Positions 23,471 through 33,798 of a stretch of DNA of 64,000 nt are shown piece by piece; position 1 is the first letter of the stretch, and every line of letters begins with the position of its first letter. A model generated the notes under the pieces. It searched no databases. It had not been told where the DNA came from and worked only from the letters and a program-made list of their open reading frames with translations. This stretch comes from Henckelia pumila. Its lineage: Eukaryota; Streptophyta; Magnoliopsida; Lamiales; Gesneriaceae. The DNA lies in the NCBI RefSeq assembly GCF_033568475.1, contig NC_133123.1, positions 160,905,753 through 160,969,752 of the forward strand, written 5' to 3'. The position numbers were made by a program, and so were the translations under genes.

Positions 23471-24300
23471 ACTGCAACCCTATATCCGGGATGGCAAACC
23501 GGTTCAAAAAAGGCCCCGGGGTCCGCCTTGGATCCAGGGGTCCCAGGCGCCGGTTCCTCCCAGAACTGGCATTTGTTTCCCGAGAGGGAGGGAAACAAGA
23601 GGCAGGTCCCCGAAAGGAGGATAGAAAAGCAGGAGAGGGGCCAGCTAAAGGGGTTATCAACATGATTTCTGGGGGATCTACTGACGGAGATTCGAACAGA
23701 GCCAGAAAGTCATGGAGCCGGAGGGAGAGTTTGGGAGTGGAGGAAGGAAGGCGGGATTCAGGGCCAGTCATCACATTTGGACCTCGGGACTTGGAAGGGG
23801 TAAACATGCCACATAACGACGCCTTGCTTATACAGGCCCGTATTGCTAACTACGATGTATGAAGAGTGTTCATAAACTCGGGAAGCTCGGTGAATATCAT
23901 TTTTCAAGAAGCATTCGAGCAAATGGATCTGCAGGGGTATGAGTTGAGCCCAGTAAAAATAGCCTTGTATGGATTTGTCGGGCACACCGTACAGCCTCAA
24001 GGGGAAATGTTATTGCCCGTAACCTTGGGGTCGGGAGATGTGAAGAAGACGGTCATGACGAGGTTTACGCTGGTCGAAGCACCATCTTCTTACAACGTCA
24101 TCTTGGGGAGGCCGGCTATGAATGCCTTCAGAGCTGTGGCTTCAGCATATCATCAGAAGATTAAATTCCCTATGGGGGATAAGGTGGGGGAAATCAGAGG
24201 AGATCAGCCCTCTTCTAGAAAATGTTATGCCGAGACGATCAAAGTAGATTACAAGAGGGCAAGATAGACCGGAAAGGAGGGAGGAAGGGAAGTTTGTGCA
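23470..24300 (+). pseudogene. Tat-element protease region
   Basis: A basic, Gly/Arg-rich linker (23470-23760) leads into a retropepsin-like domain: GPVITFGPRDLEGVNMPHND, then VFINSGSSVNIIF, then VILGRPAMNAFRAVAS. Relatives have Asp in the catalytic D[TS]G; here the codon is AAC (Asn) at about 23872, which should abolish activity. Stops: TGA at 23860-23862 just before the active site and TAG at 24265-24267. The end (EIRGDQPSSRKCYAETI) resembles the Tat-lineage segment that joins protease to RT. Confidence 0.85.
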
Positions 24301-25800
24301 GTGGAAGAAGCTAAAGGCGAGTACGATGAAGTGGAGCTGGTACTCGGGCAAAAAGGGAAATCTGTCAAGATTGCCAAGGGCTTGGAAACAAATTTGGCTG
24401 AGCAATTGAAAAGCTGCCTCATCCGGAATAGGGATGTGTTTGCCTGGGCTCAAGACGATTTTATAGGAGTTTCATCTCACGTTGTAGAGCATAAACTCAA
24501 CATCACCCCTGGTTCCAGGCCTGTGCTACAAAAGAAAAGACATTTCGGGGCCGAGAAAAACAAAGTGATCGCCGAGAAGGTCCAGGAGCTATTACAGGCC
24601 GGGCACATTAAGGAAGTACAATTTCCCACCTGGCTGTCCAATGTAGTGCTGGTACCGAAGGCCACAGGGAAATGGCGGATGTGCGTGGACTTCCGGGATC
24701 TAAATAAGGCTTGTCCCAAGGATTGTTATCCTTTACCCCGGATTGACCAGTTGGTGGATTCCATATCCGGATGTGAATTGTTGTGTTTCATGGATGCATA
24801 CCAGGTCTATCATCAAATTCCTTTGGCCCGGGAGGATCAAGACAAAGTCAGCTTTATCACATCGGGAGGTACTTTTTGTTACGTGGTCATGCCATTTGGT
24901 TTAAAAAATGCAGGGGCCACGTATCAAAGGATGATGGACAAAGTGTTCCGGGAACAGATGGGTCGGAACGTGGAAGTATATGTGGATGATATATTAGTGA
25001 AATCCCGGACCCGGGATTGTTTTATACCCGACCTGGAGGAAACTTTTGCCACAGTTCGGCGATATGGAATCAAGTTGAATCCAGCCAAATGTATGTTCGG
25101 AGTAAAAAGTGGCAAATTTCTGGGGTTTATGGTGACTGAACGAGGGATAGAGGTCAATCCAGAAAAGGTGAGGCTGTTGCAGGAAATGCCTTCACCAACA
25201 TCAATCAAGTAGGTACAGCGATTGACCGGGAGAATTACAGCCCTGGCCCGGTTTATCGCTCGGTCAGCTCATCGCAGCTATCACTTTTTCCAAGTATTGC
25301 GCAAGGCCCAGAGGTTTGGTTGGACTGAGCAGTGCGAGCAGGCCTTTCAAGAATTGAAGGAACATCTGGCTAGCTTGCCTATCTTGGTTAAGCCAGAGCC
25401 GGGGGAAAGGTTGTGGATATATCTGTCTACTACAGAGAGGGCGATCAGCACTGTTTTCATAAAGAAGGAAAAAGGAGATCAGAGGCATGTCTACTATGTT
25501 AGTCATTTTTTGAAGGGGGCGGAAGTTAGATATATAGAGATTGAAAAGATGGCTCTGGCTTTGGTAATAACAGCCCAGAAATTGAGACCTTATTTCCAGT
25601 CTCACCCGGTAACTGTCCTTATTAACAGCCACCTAGGGCGGATCATGACTCACCCAGATGCCTCGAGGAGACTTGTGAAATGGACAGTAGAATTAGGGGA
25701 ATATGATATTGAATACCAGCCGCGTAAGGCCATCAAAGCCCAGGCCTTATCCGATTATTTGACAGAGGTGGCCACTTTTGGTCAGGAAGAAGTATGGAGC
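24301..25800 (+). pseudogene. Tat-element reverse transcriptase and first RNase H
   Basis: RT shows VFAWAQDDFIGVSSHVVEH, HIKEVQFPTWLSNVVLVPK, WRMCVDFRDLNKACPKDCYP, VMPFGLKNAGATYQRMMD and the catalytic VEVYVDDILVKS (about 24970-25010). A TAG at 25210-25212 follows. RNase H (25222-25790) contains LWIYLSTTERAISTVFIKK, VYYVSHFLKGAEVRYIEIEK and LALVITAQKLRPYFQSH. It lacks the usual catalytic Asp near the start of the domain, so it may be a degenerate copy, as is common for this first RNase H in Tat elements. The frame is lost at about 25790. Confidence 0.88.
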
Positions 25801-26330
25801 TAGTGGGGTCGGAGGAAGTGGTGTGGGGGTCATCCTGGTTTCACCTACCCAGGAGAAAATCAAAATAGCTGTAAAGTTGGGTTTCCAGGCCTCAAACAAT
25901 GAAGCTGAGTATGAGGCTGTGATAGCTGGGATGATACAGGCTCAGGAAGTCGGGGTAAGTCATATTATAATATATTCTGACTCACAATTGGTTGTCCAGC
26001 AAGTAAAGAAAACCTTTTGCACCCGAGAGGAGAAATTGATAAATTACTGTAAAGTAATTGAAGAGCTCGGGGCTGGTTTCGTTACTTGGAGCATAGAGCA
26101 GATACCCCGGGAATAAAATATGGAAGCAGACGCCTTGGCTAAAAGAGCTATCACTGGGAAAAATGATGAGCAAGAATCTTTGATACAAAGGGAAACGGTG
26201 GCTGCCATAGAATCCCTGGAGCCGGTCATCCGAGAAGATACATGGATGGCCCCGATAGTCAAGTACCTTACCAATGGGGATCTTTTCAACAGACAAAGGA
26301 CAAGCCCGGAACATACGGAGACAGGCACCC
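25778..26330 (+). pseudogene. Second (archaeal-type) RNase H of the Tat element
   Basis: The segment GSGVGVILVSPTQEKIKIAV, ASNNEAEYEAVIAGMIQAQE, IIYSDSQLVVQQVKKTF, NMEADALAKRA shows the E (NEAEYEA), D (YSDSQLV) and terminal D (EADALA) of an active archaeal-type RNase H. The first Asp (usually in YVDGS) is missing, lost with the frameshift at about 25790. A TAA at 26114-26116 interrupts the frame, and a further shift at about 26325 leads into integrase. This domain, acquired once by the Tat clade, is the best lineage marker here. Confidence 0.85.
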
Positions 26331-27467
26331 AGGTTTGCTATCTTGGGGGGTAGGTTATATAGGCGTTCCTATCAGGGCCCTTTGCTCAAATGCTTGGTGG
26401 AAGGGGAAACAGAATATGTCCTGCGGGAGGTGCACGAGGGATGCTGTGAAAACCATGGAGGGTCTATGAGTCTGGCCCGTAGGGTATTGCTATCAGGATA
26501 CTGGTGGCCCACTTTGCAGACTGATGCATCCAAAATTGCCCGGTCTTGTGAAGGATGTCAGAGGTTTGGTAATGTGCAGCATAGCCCGGCAAGTAATTTG
26601 AATCCGGTATGGGCCTCGTGCCCCTTTGATCAATGGGGTCTGGACATAGTAGGGCCTTTCCCACAAACCAGGGCACAGAAGAAATTCTTGTTGGTAGCCG
26701 TTGATTATTTTTCAAAATGGGTGGAGGCGGAGCCTTTGGCAAAAATAACAGAAGGCGAGGTGATGAAGTTTTTGTGGAAGAATATAGTTTGCCGGTTTGG
26801 GCTCCTGAGGAAGTTAGTCTCGGATAACGGCAGACAATTTCAGGGGCAGAAATTGGCAGATTGGTGTGCAGAGATGGACATTAAGCAGGCCTTCACCTCG
26901 GTCGCCTACCCTCAAAGTAACGGTCAAACAGAGGTAACCAACCGTACTATTGTTCGATCTTTGCAGGCTCGCTTGCATGGAATGGGGAAAGACTGGGTAG
27001 AGGAGATTCCGAGTGTGCTGTGGGCCTATCGCACCACTCCTCATACTGCCACCCAAGAGTCACCTTTTAGCTTGGTATATGGTTCGGAGGCTATTCTGCC
27101 AGTAGAGATTGGACAGCCTTCAGCTCGGATTAGGGCATATAAGGATACCGAAGAAGGAACCCGGGCACAAGAGTTGGATCTCATTAAAGAGCGAAGGGAG
27201 AAAGCAGCTCGCAGAATGGAGGTCTATAGAGCTCGGGTGATGAGAGCCTATAATCAAAAAGTCAAGCCTCGAGAATTCCAAGAAGGAGAGTTTGTGTTGA
27301 AAAGAGTTAATTCAGCAAGGGAAGTGGGGAAGTTAGATGCCCGATGGGAGGGGCCATACAAACTTGTCAGAAAGGTCGGTGCCAATACTTGGTACCTACA
27401 AGATAGTCAGGGACGCCCCCTCAAACGACCATGGAATGCTTTACACTTGAAGAAATATTTTGTGTAA
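26274..27467 (+). CDS. Tat-element integrase (open, but cut off from the rest of pol)
   Basis: An uninterrupted 397-codon frame. It contains the HHCC zinc head (EVHEGCCENHGG, CEGCQRFGN), the DDE core (WGLDIVGPFP, LVSDNGRQF, SNGQTEVTNRT) and a C-terminal GPY-like region (DARWEGPYKLVRKVG), ending LKRPWNALHLKKYFV. The family role is insertion of retrotransposon cDNA. The first codons are probably not native: a frameshift at about 26325 separates this frame from the second RNase H, so it would not be made as part of a polyprotein. No chromodomain is present, in line with the Tat clade. Confidence 0.85.
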   Translation: MGIFSTDKGQARNIRRQAPRFAILGGRLYRRSYQGPLLKCLVEGETEYVLREVHEGCCENHGGSMSLARRVLLSGYWWPTLQTDASKIARSCEGCQRFGNVQHSPASNLNPVWASCPFDQWGLDIVGPFPQTRAQKKFLLVAVDYFSKWVEAEPLAKITEGEVMKFLWKNIVCRFGLLRKLVSDNGRQFQGQKLADWCAEMDIKQAFTSVAYPQSNGQTEVTNRTIVRSLQARLHGMGKDWVEEIPSVLWAYRTTPHTATQESPFSLVYGSEAILPVEIGQPSARIRAYKDTEEGTRAQELDLIKERREKAARRMEVYRARVMRAYNQKVKPREFQEGEFVLKRVNSAREVGKLDARWEGPYKLVRKVGANTWYLQDSQGRPLKRPWNALHLKKYFV

Positions 27468-27518
27468 TTTTTGTATTTAATGTTTATTAATGAAGGAGTT
27501 TATTCATTCAAGAAGGTC

Positions 27519-29150
27519 TTCCATTATATAAGCCCGGGAGATTCCAGGCCCCGGCACCTGTCTTAAGCCCAAGGCATATATAAGACCTTGGCATTATATA
27601 AGCCCGGGAGATTCCACGCCCCGGCACCCGTCTTAAGCCCAAGGCATATATAAGCCATTGGCATTATATAAGCCCGGGAGGTTCCAGGCCCCGGCACCCA
27701 TCTTATGCCCAAGGCATATATAAGCCCGTGAGGTTTCAGGCCCCGGCACCTGTCTTAAGCCCAAGGCATATATAAGCCCTTGGCATTATATAAGCCCGGG
27801 AGATTCCACGCCCCGGCACCCGTCTTAAGCCCAAGGCATATATAAGCCCTTAGCATTATATAAGCCCGAGAGGTTCCAGGCCCCGGCACCCGTCTTAAGC
27901 CCAAGGCAAATATAAGCCCTTGGCATTATATAAGCCCGGGAGGTTCCAGGCCCCGGCACCTGTCTTAAGCCCAAGGCATATATAAGCCCTTGGCATTATA
28001 TAAGCCCGAGAGATTCCACGCCCCGGTACCCGTCTTAAGCCCAAGGCATATATAAGCCCTTGGCATTATATAAGCCCGGGAGGTTTCAGGCCCCGACACC
28101 CGTCTTAAGCCCAAGGCATATATAAGCCCTTGGCATTATATAAGCCCGGGAGGTTCCAGGCCTCGGCACCTATCTTAAGCCCAAGTCATATATAAGCCCT
28201 TGGCATTATATTAGCCCGTGAGATTCCACGCCCCGGCACCCGTCTTAAGCCCAAGGCATATATAAGCCCTTGGCATTATATAAGCCCGGGAGGTTACAAG
28301 CCCCGGCACCCGTCTTAAGCCTAAGGCATATATAAGCCCTTGGCATTATATAAGCCCGGGAAGTTCCACGCCCCGACACCCGTATTAAGCCCAAGACATA
28401 TATAAGCCCTTGGCATTATATAAGCCCGGGAGGTTCCAGGCCCCGGCACCCGTCTTAAGCCCAAGGCATATATAAGCCCTTGGCATTATATAAGCCCGGG
28501 AGGTTCCAGGCCCCGGCACCTGTCTTAAGCCCAAGGCATATATAAGCCCTTGGCATTATATAAGCCCGAGAGATTCCACGCCCCGGCACCCGTCTTAAGC
28601 CCAAGGCATATATAAGCCCTTGGCATTATATAAGCCCGGGAGGTTTCAGGCCCCGGCACCCGTCTTAAGCCCAAGGCATATATAAGCCCTTGGCATTATA
28701 TAAGCCCAGGAGGTTCCAGGCCCCGGCACCTATCTTAAGCCCAAGGCATATATAAGCCCTTGGCATTATATAAGCCCGTGAGATTCCATGCCCCGGCACC
28801 CGTCTTAAGCCCAAGGCATATATAAGCCCTTGGAATTATATAAGCCCGGGAGGTTCCAGGCCCCGGCACCCGTCTTAAGCCTAAGGCATATATAAGCCCT
28901 TGGCATTATATAAGCCCGGGAAGTTCCACGCCCCGACACCTGTATTAAGCCCAAGGCATATATAAGCACTTGGCATTATATAAGCCCGGGAGGTTCCAGG
29001 CCCCGACATCCATCTTAAGCTCAAGGCATATATAAGCCCTTGGCATTATATAAACCCGGGAGATTCTACGCCCCGGCACCCATTTAAGCCCAAGTCATAT
29101 ATAAGCCCTTGGCATTATCTAAGCCCGGGAGGTTCCTTGCCCCGGCACCC
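27519..29150 (+). repeat. 70-bp tandem array (about 24 monomers) with an eight-monomer higher-order repeat
   Basis: The monomer carries TATATAAGCCC, GGTTCCAGGCCCCGGCACC and GTCTTAAGCCCAAGGC; starts fall at 27539, 27609, 27679, 27731 (after an 18-bp loss) and then every 70 bp to about 29130. Monomers 27941-28500 and 28501-29060 form two copies of an 8-monomer, 560-bp block: shared variants (CCTG then CCCGAG, CTATC then CCCGTG, GCCTAAGG, CGTATT/TGTATT) recur at the same ordinal places. Each monomer contains CCAAGG...CCTTGG inverted repeats. The array lies between pol and the antisense gene, where Tat elements often carry tandem repeats. Confidence 0.95.
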
Positions 29151-29303
29151 AGTTGAACCCAATGCAGGACAAGCCTTGTTCTGTTATGTCGGGGAAAGAT
29201 TCAAATATTCAATACATCATACAATGAAGAAATTGTAAGTAACATTGATGATAAAGCAATTACAAAAGGTGGGGCTTCCACGGCCCAATTACAAAAAAGT
29301 AAT

Positions 29304-31636
29304 TCAAATTGCGGGGTTATCAGAAGGGCCCCCATCTTCAGTTGTCTGAGTTCCTTTAGTAGGGGCAGCCTTTGCACCTTCAGCTCCTTTGGCACTAGGG
29401 AGGGAGTCAATGGCCTTGTCCAAATCCGGAAAATTTTTTTTACCAGAGAACCATAGGCCGGCTTCCTTGAATTGATCTTGGCATTTGTAAAAACCGACTT
29501 GGAAAAAGGTGTACGACTTGTCCACCACTGCTTCTTGAAACTCAGCAGAAGATAGGAAAGACGCTTTAAGCTCTTCTTCTGACTTCAGGCGGGTTTCCAG
29601 AGCCGATACTGCCTTCTCAGCCTTATCCTTGGCAATGGCCGCCTCAGCCTGAGCCTCTGCAGCTCGGTTCTCAGCCGCCCTCAACTTAGCCGTAGTAGTG
29701 ATTAAGGCATCTCGAGCTTGCCCCAGATCAGCTTCAAAGCGAGCACGATCTAGTTGAGCAGATTGAAGAGCTTGCTCAGTTGTCTCCAAGGCGGAGCGGA
29801 GGCTGGACGCTGCTTGGTCATGAGTATGCTTCGTCATCACCAAATCCTGTTCCAGTTTTTTGTTTAGCTCAGTAGTAGCCCGGGACCTCTCCGCCTCCAC
29901 ATGCGCCCGGTCTGTCTCGATCCGACCAAAATGGGTCATGTCTTCATAGCTGTCCACCAGCATATGCAGCCCCTGAAAACATGGGTATTAGAAAGTGAAA
30001 CATCATTCAAGCCATGCATAACAGACTCACAGATATAATCCGGTTGGTGCCCTCGAAGTATTTGACATTCGGGCCCTGATGATAGAGATGAAGCTGCTCC
30101 GCAGGGGTTAGGAGATCCTTCAGCATCCATACTCCTCGGCCAGAGGCCCCGGCTTAGAATATGTTTTCCTTGGCACCCAAGGGACTAGAGCCCTGTGCAG
30201 CTTGGTAAAAGGGCGCCAAGGGCCGAAAAGAGGGAGAAAGGGGAGCCCCCTCTTTAGGGTCGCTTAGAACGAACATCTCTGGTTCCTCCACAGCTTTTAT
30301 CTTACGGATCAAGCGGGAGGAGGGTTTAGCAGTAGGGGAGGTCGGCTCGTCACCTAGCCCGGCCCCCAAAGAAGGAACCATATACGGCATAATCACAGCC
30401 GGTGAAACGACAAGCCCGGGACCAGTTAAGGAGACTGGATGCTCTTGGGCCTGGCCCGCATGGGCCCGGCATTCTTCAGCAAGTTGGAGGACCCTTGCTT
30501 TCCTGACCGCCTCCGCAGCCTTGGCTTCTTCTTTTCTTTGAGCGGCTACCTTCTCAGCTGCCCGTTTCTCGGCAAAGGCCTGCTTCATTAGTCTTGATTT
30601 CTTCTTTTTCTTGGGAGCCGGCTCTTCTGTATAAAGAAATAAGGAGAGCTGACATATTAGAAACATCATGTAAAAAGGAAACAAGCACGAAACGATAATA
30701 AAGCATACCAGGAGCCGGGTCCGGGACTTCATACTCGTCAATTATCCGGTCTACCGGATCAATTACCCGGGCACCCAGCCCATAGGCAATCAAACTCTTC
30801 TCTTCCAGGAGAGGGGCTGAAGGAAATTTCTGGTTTTCAAGCAGTTCTTGGGAACGGAGGTATGGTTCTTCTACCTTGTAACCTCTAGGGAGTTCGGGTT
30901 GAAGAGGAAGGGCTGTCAAGAATTGGGTGGGTCTGGTTCGGGCATCGGGTAGCTGAACATAGAAGAATCTTTCCTTCCACCCCTTCCAAGAAGAGGGGGT
31001 GTCATCTAAGAAATGGGCATTTTGCCGGGCATTCAAAGAAAATGTCATCTCCGTAAAATGGTAGGCATAGTAGTAGTGGAAAACGAGAGGGGTGATGGCC
31101 AAATTGTTAGTTTTGAAAAGAATCTATGTGGCAGCCATCATACGGAAGGCATTCGGATGGAACTGATTCAGAGGAACCTTGTAAAAAGCAGCAATTTTAT
31201 AGTAGAACGGATGGACAGGAAAATGCAGCCCATTCCTGAGTTGTTCCCTGAAAAAGGTGTAAAACCCCTCGGGAGGTTGGTCAGCCCGGCCCAGGGGCCC
31301 GGGAATAAGAATAAAATATGCAGGTGGGATGTTACCCATAGCCCGAAGCTCCTCTATGGATTCTAGGTGTAGGGTACTGGTAAGTTGGGAGAACCAGGGA
31401 CCTTCAGGGTTCGGTTGGGGCAAAGTTAGAAGAGGGCCAGAAGCAGAAACTTTAGCCTTGCCTTTATCCTTGGAAGTCCCGGTTTGAGCCTTCTTCGGAC
31501 GAGACGAGGAGGGGGCTAGCTTCGACTGAACACCGAAAGTGACAGGGGGTGGGGAATCATGGCGTAGAGCCGCCGATTCTATGCTACCGGAGCCACGGGC
31601 ATTGGCACCAGAGGTTGACGATGTCGATTCAGACAT
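29304..31636 (-). pseudogene. Spliced antisense gene of the Tat element (gypsy-type transposon N-terminal domain, coiled coil)
   Basis: Read on the minus strand from ATG at 31636 (MSESTSSTSGANARG). Exon 1 runs 31636-30709, exon 2 30626-30031 and exon 3 29972-29304; both introns (30627-30708 and 29973-30030) are GT-AG and keep the frame. The N-terminal half (PPEGFYTFFREQLRNGLHFP, FYKVPLNQFHPNAFR, WKERFFYVQL) resembles the putative plant transposon protein found in antisense ORFs of Tat elements. It is followed by a Lys-rich stretch, Pro-rich linker and a long Ala/Glu-rich coiled coil (AAENRAAEAQAEAAIAKDKA). Two stops break it: TAG at about 31121-31123 and TAA at about 30154. The role of this protein family is not established. 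Confidence 0.8.
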
Positions 31637-31807
31637 TTTCGCGAAGAAAAACAAGGGGAATGTAGTAGGGAGTGGATGGAAAACTTACAAGAAGATGAGT
31701 ACACGCGAACGGAGGTTGAAGAAATCGCTGAGGGGTAGCAGCCGGAAAAATTGCAGAAGGAGGTAAATGTGAGAAGAGGAAGAAAGTGAACTGTGGAAGA
31801 GGAGATG

Positions 31808-31817
31808 GCTTATATAT
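31808..31817 (-). promoter_or_regulatory. TATA box of the antisense gene
   Basis: On the minus strand TATATATAAG lies about 170 bp upstream of the antisense ATG at 31636. The element therefore probably had its own internal promoter firing opposite to gag-pol (inference). Confidence 0.5.
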
Positions 31818-32040
31818 ACAGATTCATGGTGAATCTAGGCCGTAGATTTAGAGAGGATCGAATGGTGGGGGTGAGCTTCAGAAGTTGAACCGGGAAGGGT
31901 AATGATGGTGCGGGCAGGTGAAAGGACAGGTAACGTCCACTGACCCCTACCCGTCTTTTCAAATTTCTAGGGCTGACGTCAACCCTACCACATTTTTGAA
32001 AATTTGAACATATATTTCTCTTGAAGATAAATACATCAGG

Positions 32041-32400
32041 AGTGGTGATACCCTGGTAAGCCAGGGGTAGCAGGGCTATGCAGAGCCAAGGGTAGCAGGG
32101 CTGTTAGTCAGGACAGCGAGCAAGGCTCTAGCCCGACTATTTTAGGGAGGAGTGGTGATACCCTGGTAAGCCAGGGGTAGCAGGGCTATGCAGAGCCAGG
32201 GGTAGCAGGGCTGTTAATCAGGACAGTGAGTGAGACTCTAGCCCGACTATTTTAGGGAGGAGTGGTGATACCCTGGTAAGCCAGGGGTAGCAGGGCTATG
32301 CAGAGCCAGGGGTAACAGGGCTGTTAGTCAGGACAGTGAGTGAGACTCTAGCCCGACTATTTTAGGAAGAAGTGGTGATACCCTGCAGATCCAGGGGTAG
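32041..32400 (+). repeat. 110-bp tandem repeat at the start of the Tat 3' LTR
   Basis: Units begin AGTGGTGATACCCTG at 32041, 32151, 32261 and 32371 (the last partial). Each also contains internal duplications of CCAGGGGTAGCAGGGCT. Units 2-4 are preceded by a purine-rich TTTTAGGGAGGAG or a variant resembling a polypurine tract, so the amplified unit may span the PPT-LTR border. Confidence 0.9.
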
Positions 32401-32921
32401 CAGGGCTGTATAAAGGCAGTCCGGGAGATTCAGGATCCCGAGAAGACCAGGTCTTCGTGACTTAGACAAAGCCCATTTCTCAAGGGCATGATCCCCACGA
32501 TTGCCATAATCCCTGGCCTTCCGGCTCCATCATGCGTGACAGGTAAACGTGGGCAACTCTTGCACCCACGACCCAGATCGTGGTCACTACCCTGGAAATG
32601 CGGAGTGACTCTCTCACTCCAAGGCCTATAAATATCTGGCCACAGGTATTCATAGAGGTATGTTCATCTAAAATTCCAAAGCACTATACTCATTTTTCCT
32701 AAAAGCCCACTCTATTTCTAAGTCTGACTTAAGCATCGGAGTGGCCCCGCCGGAAAAACCTTCCGGCGTCCCACTAACGTGCTTTCATTCCTTTCCCTTG
32801 TGTGCAGATCATCTCGATCAGGGAGGGACATATCACATTTTACCCATACTAGCCCAGTCATCACGTCAGGCCCACTTCACTACTCTGACAACCCGGGCCC
32901 CGGTTTAGCAAACCATCATCA
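32043..32921 (+). repeat. 3' LTR of the Tat element
   Basis: The segment begins TGGTGATACC and ends CCATCATCA, near-complementary ends. It contains a TATA box (TATAAATA, 32627-32634). The 3' part GAGTGGCCCCGCCGGAAAAA is typical of Tat-clade LTRs as I recall them. The start is uncertain because the first 330 bp are a tandem repeat whose every unit begins with the same TGGTGATACC. There is no 5' LTR in the window to compare. Confidence 0.65.
32627..32634 (+). promoter_or_regulatory. TATA box in the Tat 3' LTR
   Basis: TATAAATA in the context AAGGCCTATAAATATCTGG, in the middle of the LTR, is a plausible U3/R promoter. Confidence 0.6.
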
Positions 32922-33036
32922 GAATCCAACTTTCGCGACATGAAAATGGATAATTCCAGGATTCCGGTTTCTTGATTAAGTTCATGTAACTCTAAGTCGC
33001 TCAGAAGAATTCAGAACTTTGTGAGTAAGATAATTT

Positions 33037-33290
33037 GGTCAGGAAAAATCGGGAAAATAGACTCGGTGAACGTTTTTTTTTTAAAAAAAATGACCTTTTA
33101 CAATATAGAAAATAGAGCCATACGGTCATATGTCTAGAAGAAGGGTAAATTAAATTTTAGAAGGTCAGGAAAAATCGGGAAAATAGACTGGGTCAACGTT
33201 TTTTTTTTAAAAAAAAATGACCTTTTACAATATAGAAAATAGAGCCATACGGTCATATGTCTAGAAGAAGGGTAAATTAAATTTTAGAAA
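33037..33290. repeat. 126-bp tandem duplication
   Basis: GGTCAGGAAAAATCGGGAAA begins copies at 33037 and 33163; the two are almost identical over 126 bp, including a T-run/A-run pair and the segment CCATACGGTCATATGTCTAG. Confidence 0.93.
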
Positions 33291-33508
33291 ATTGGCCCAA
33301 ATGCCAACTGAAAATCGATTTAATTCGGTTCCCTTTGTTTGCCTTTTTATGGATCAAATTTGAGATAAGACCAAGTAAACTGATTATATGATTTTTGTTC
33401 CTAAAATAACAGAACCTAATTTTCAAATAAATCCATACGACGATCATTTTGGTTTATTAAAAACTTATTGTTGTTTTTTTTTTTTATGATTTCAAAAGTT
33501 TTTAACAT

Positions 33509-33742
33509 TTATTTTGACATTTTGGCAGGTTGTTGTATTTTATGTTTTCTTATTTAAAAAAAAAACCCCAAGTTTCTCCCGACTCCGATTACTAGTTCCT
33601 GTAATCCTGCCTAGAATTTGGGTTCTAAAAAAAAAAGGGATTATTTTGACATTTTGGCAGATTTTTGTATTTTATTTTTTCTTATAAAAAAACCCAAGTT
33701 TCTCCGACTCCGATACTCGTTCCTTCCCAGAATTTGGGTTCT
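33509..33742 (+). repeat. Direct duplication of the MKK3 upstream / 5' UTR region
   Basis: Two ~100-118-bp copies, 33509-33626 and 33641-33742, run from TTATTTTGACATTTTGGCAG to AATTTGGGTTCT and differ by small indels. They lie 57-290 bp before the MKK3 start codon, so one or both may be transcribed as 5' leader. Confidence 0.85.
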
Positions 33743-33798
33743 TGTAAATTCCGAATGCATGTTTAGCTTCAGCATATTTTCAAGAATCTGCACTTCCC

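Larger units (their letters stand above)
22540..32921 (+). mobile_element. 5'-truncated Tat/Retand-lineage Ty3/gypsy element
   Basis: The order is gag, protease, RT, RNase H, a second RNase H, integrase, a tandem array, an antisense gene and a 3' LTR. The second (archaeal-type) RNase H and a spliced minus-strand gene between pol and the 3' LTR are hallmarks of the Tat clade (Ogre, Retand and relatives). No 5' LTR or primer binding site is found upstream of gag; the junction with AT-rich DNA lies between about 22440 and 22590. The element is therefore truncated at its 5' end and cannot move by itself. The coding part carries at least three frameshifts and several stops. Confidence 0.88.

Noticed and set aside
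27519..29150. CRISPR-like array
   Set aside because: 70-bp monomers abut with no unique spacers, in a plant retrotransposon; it is a tandem satellite.
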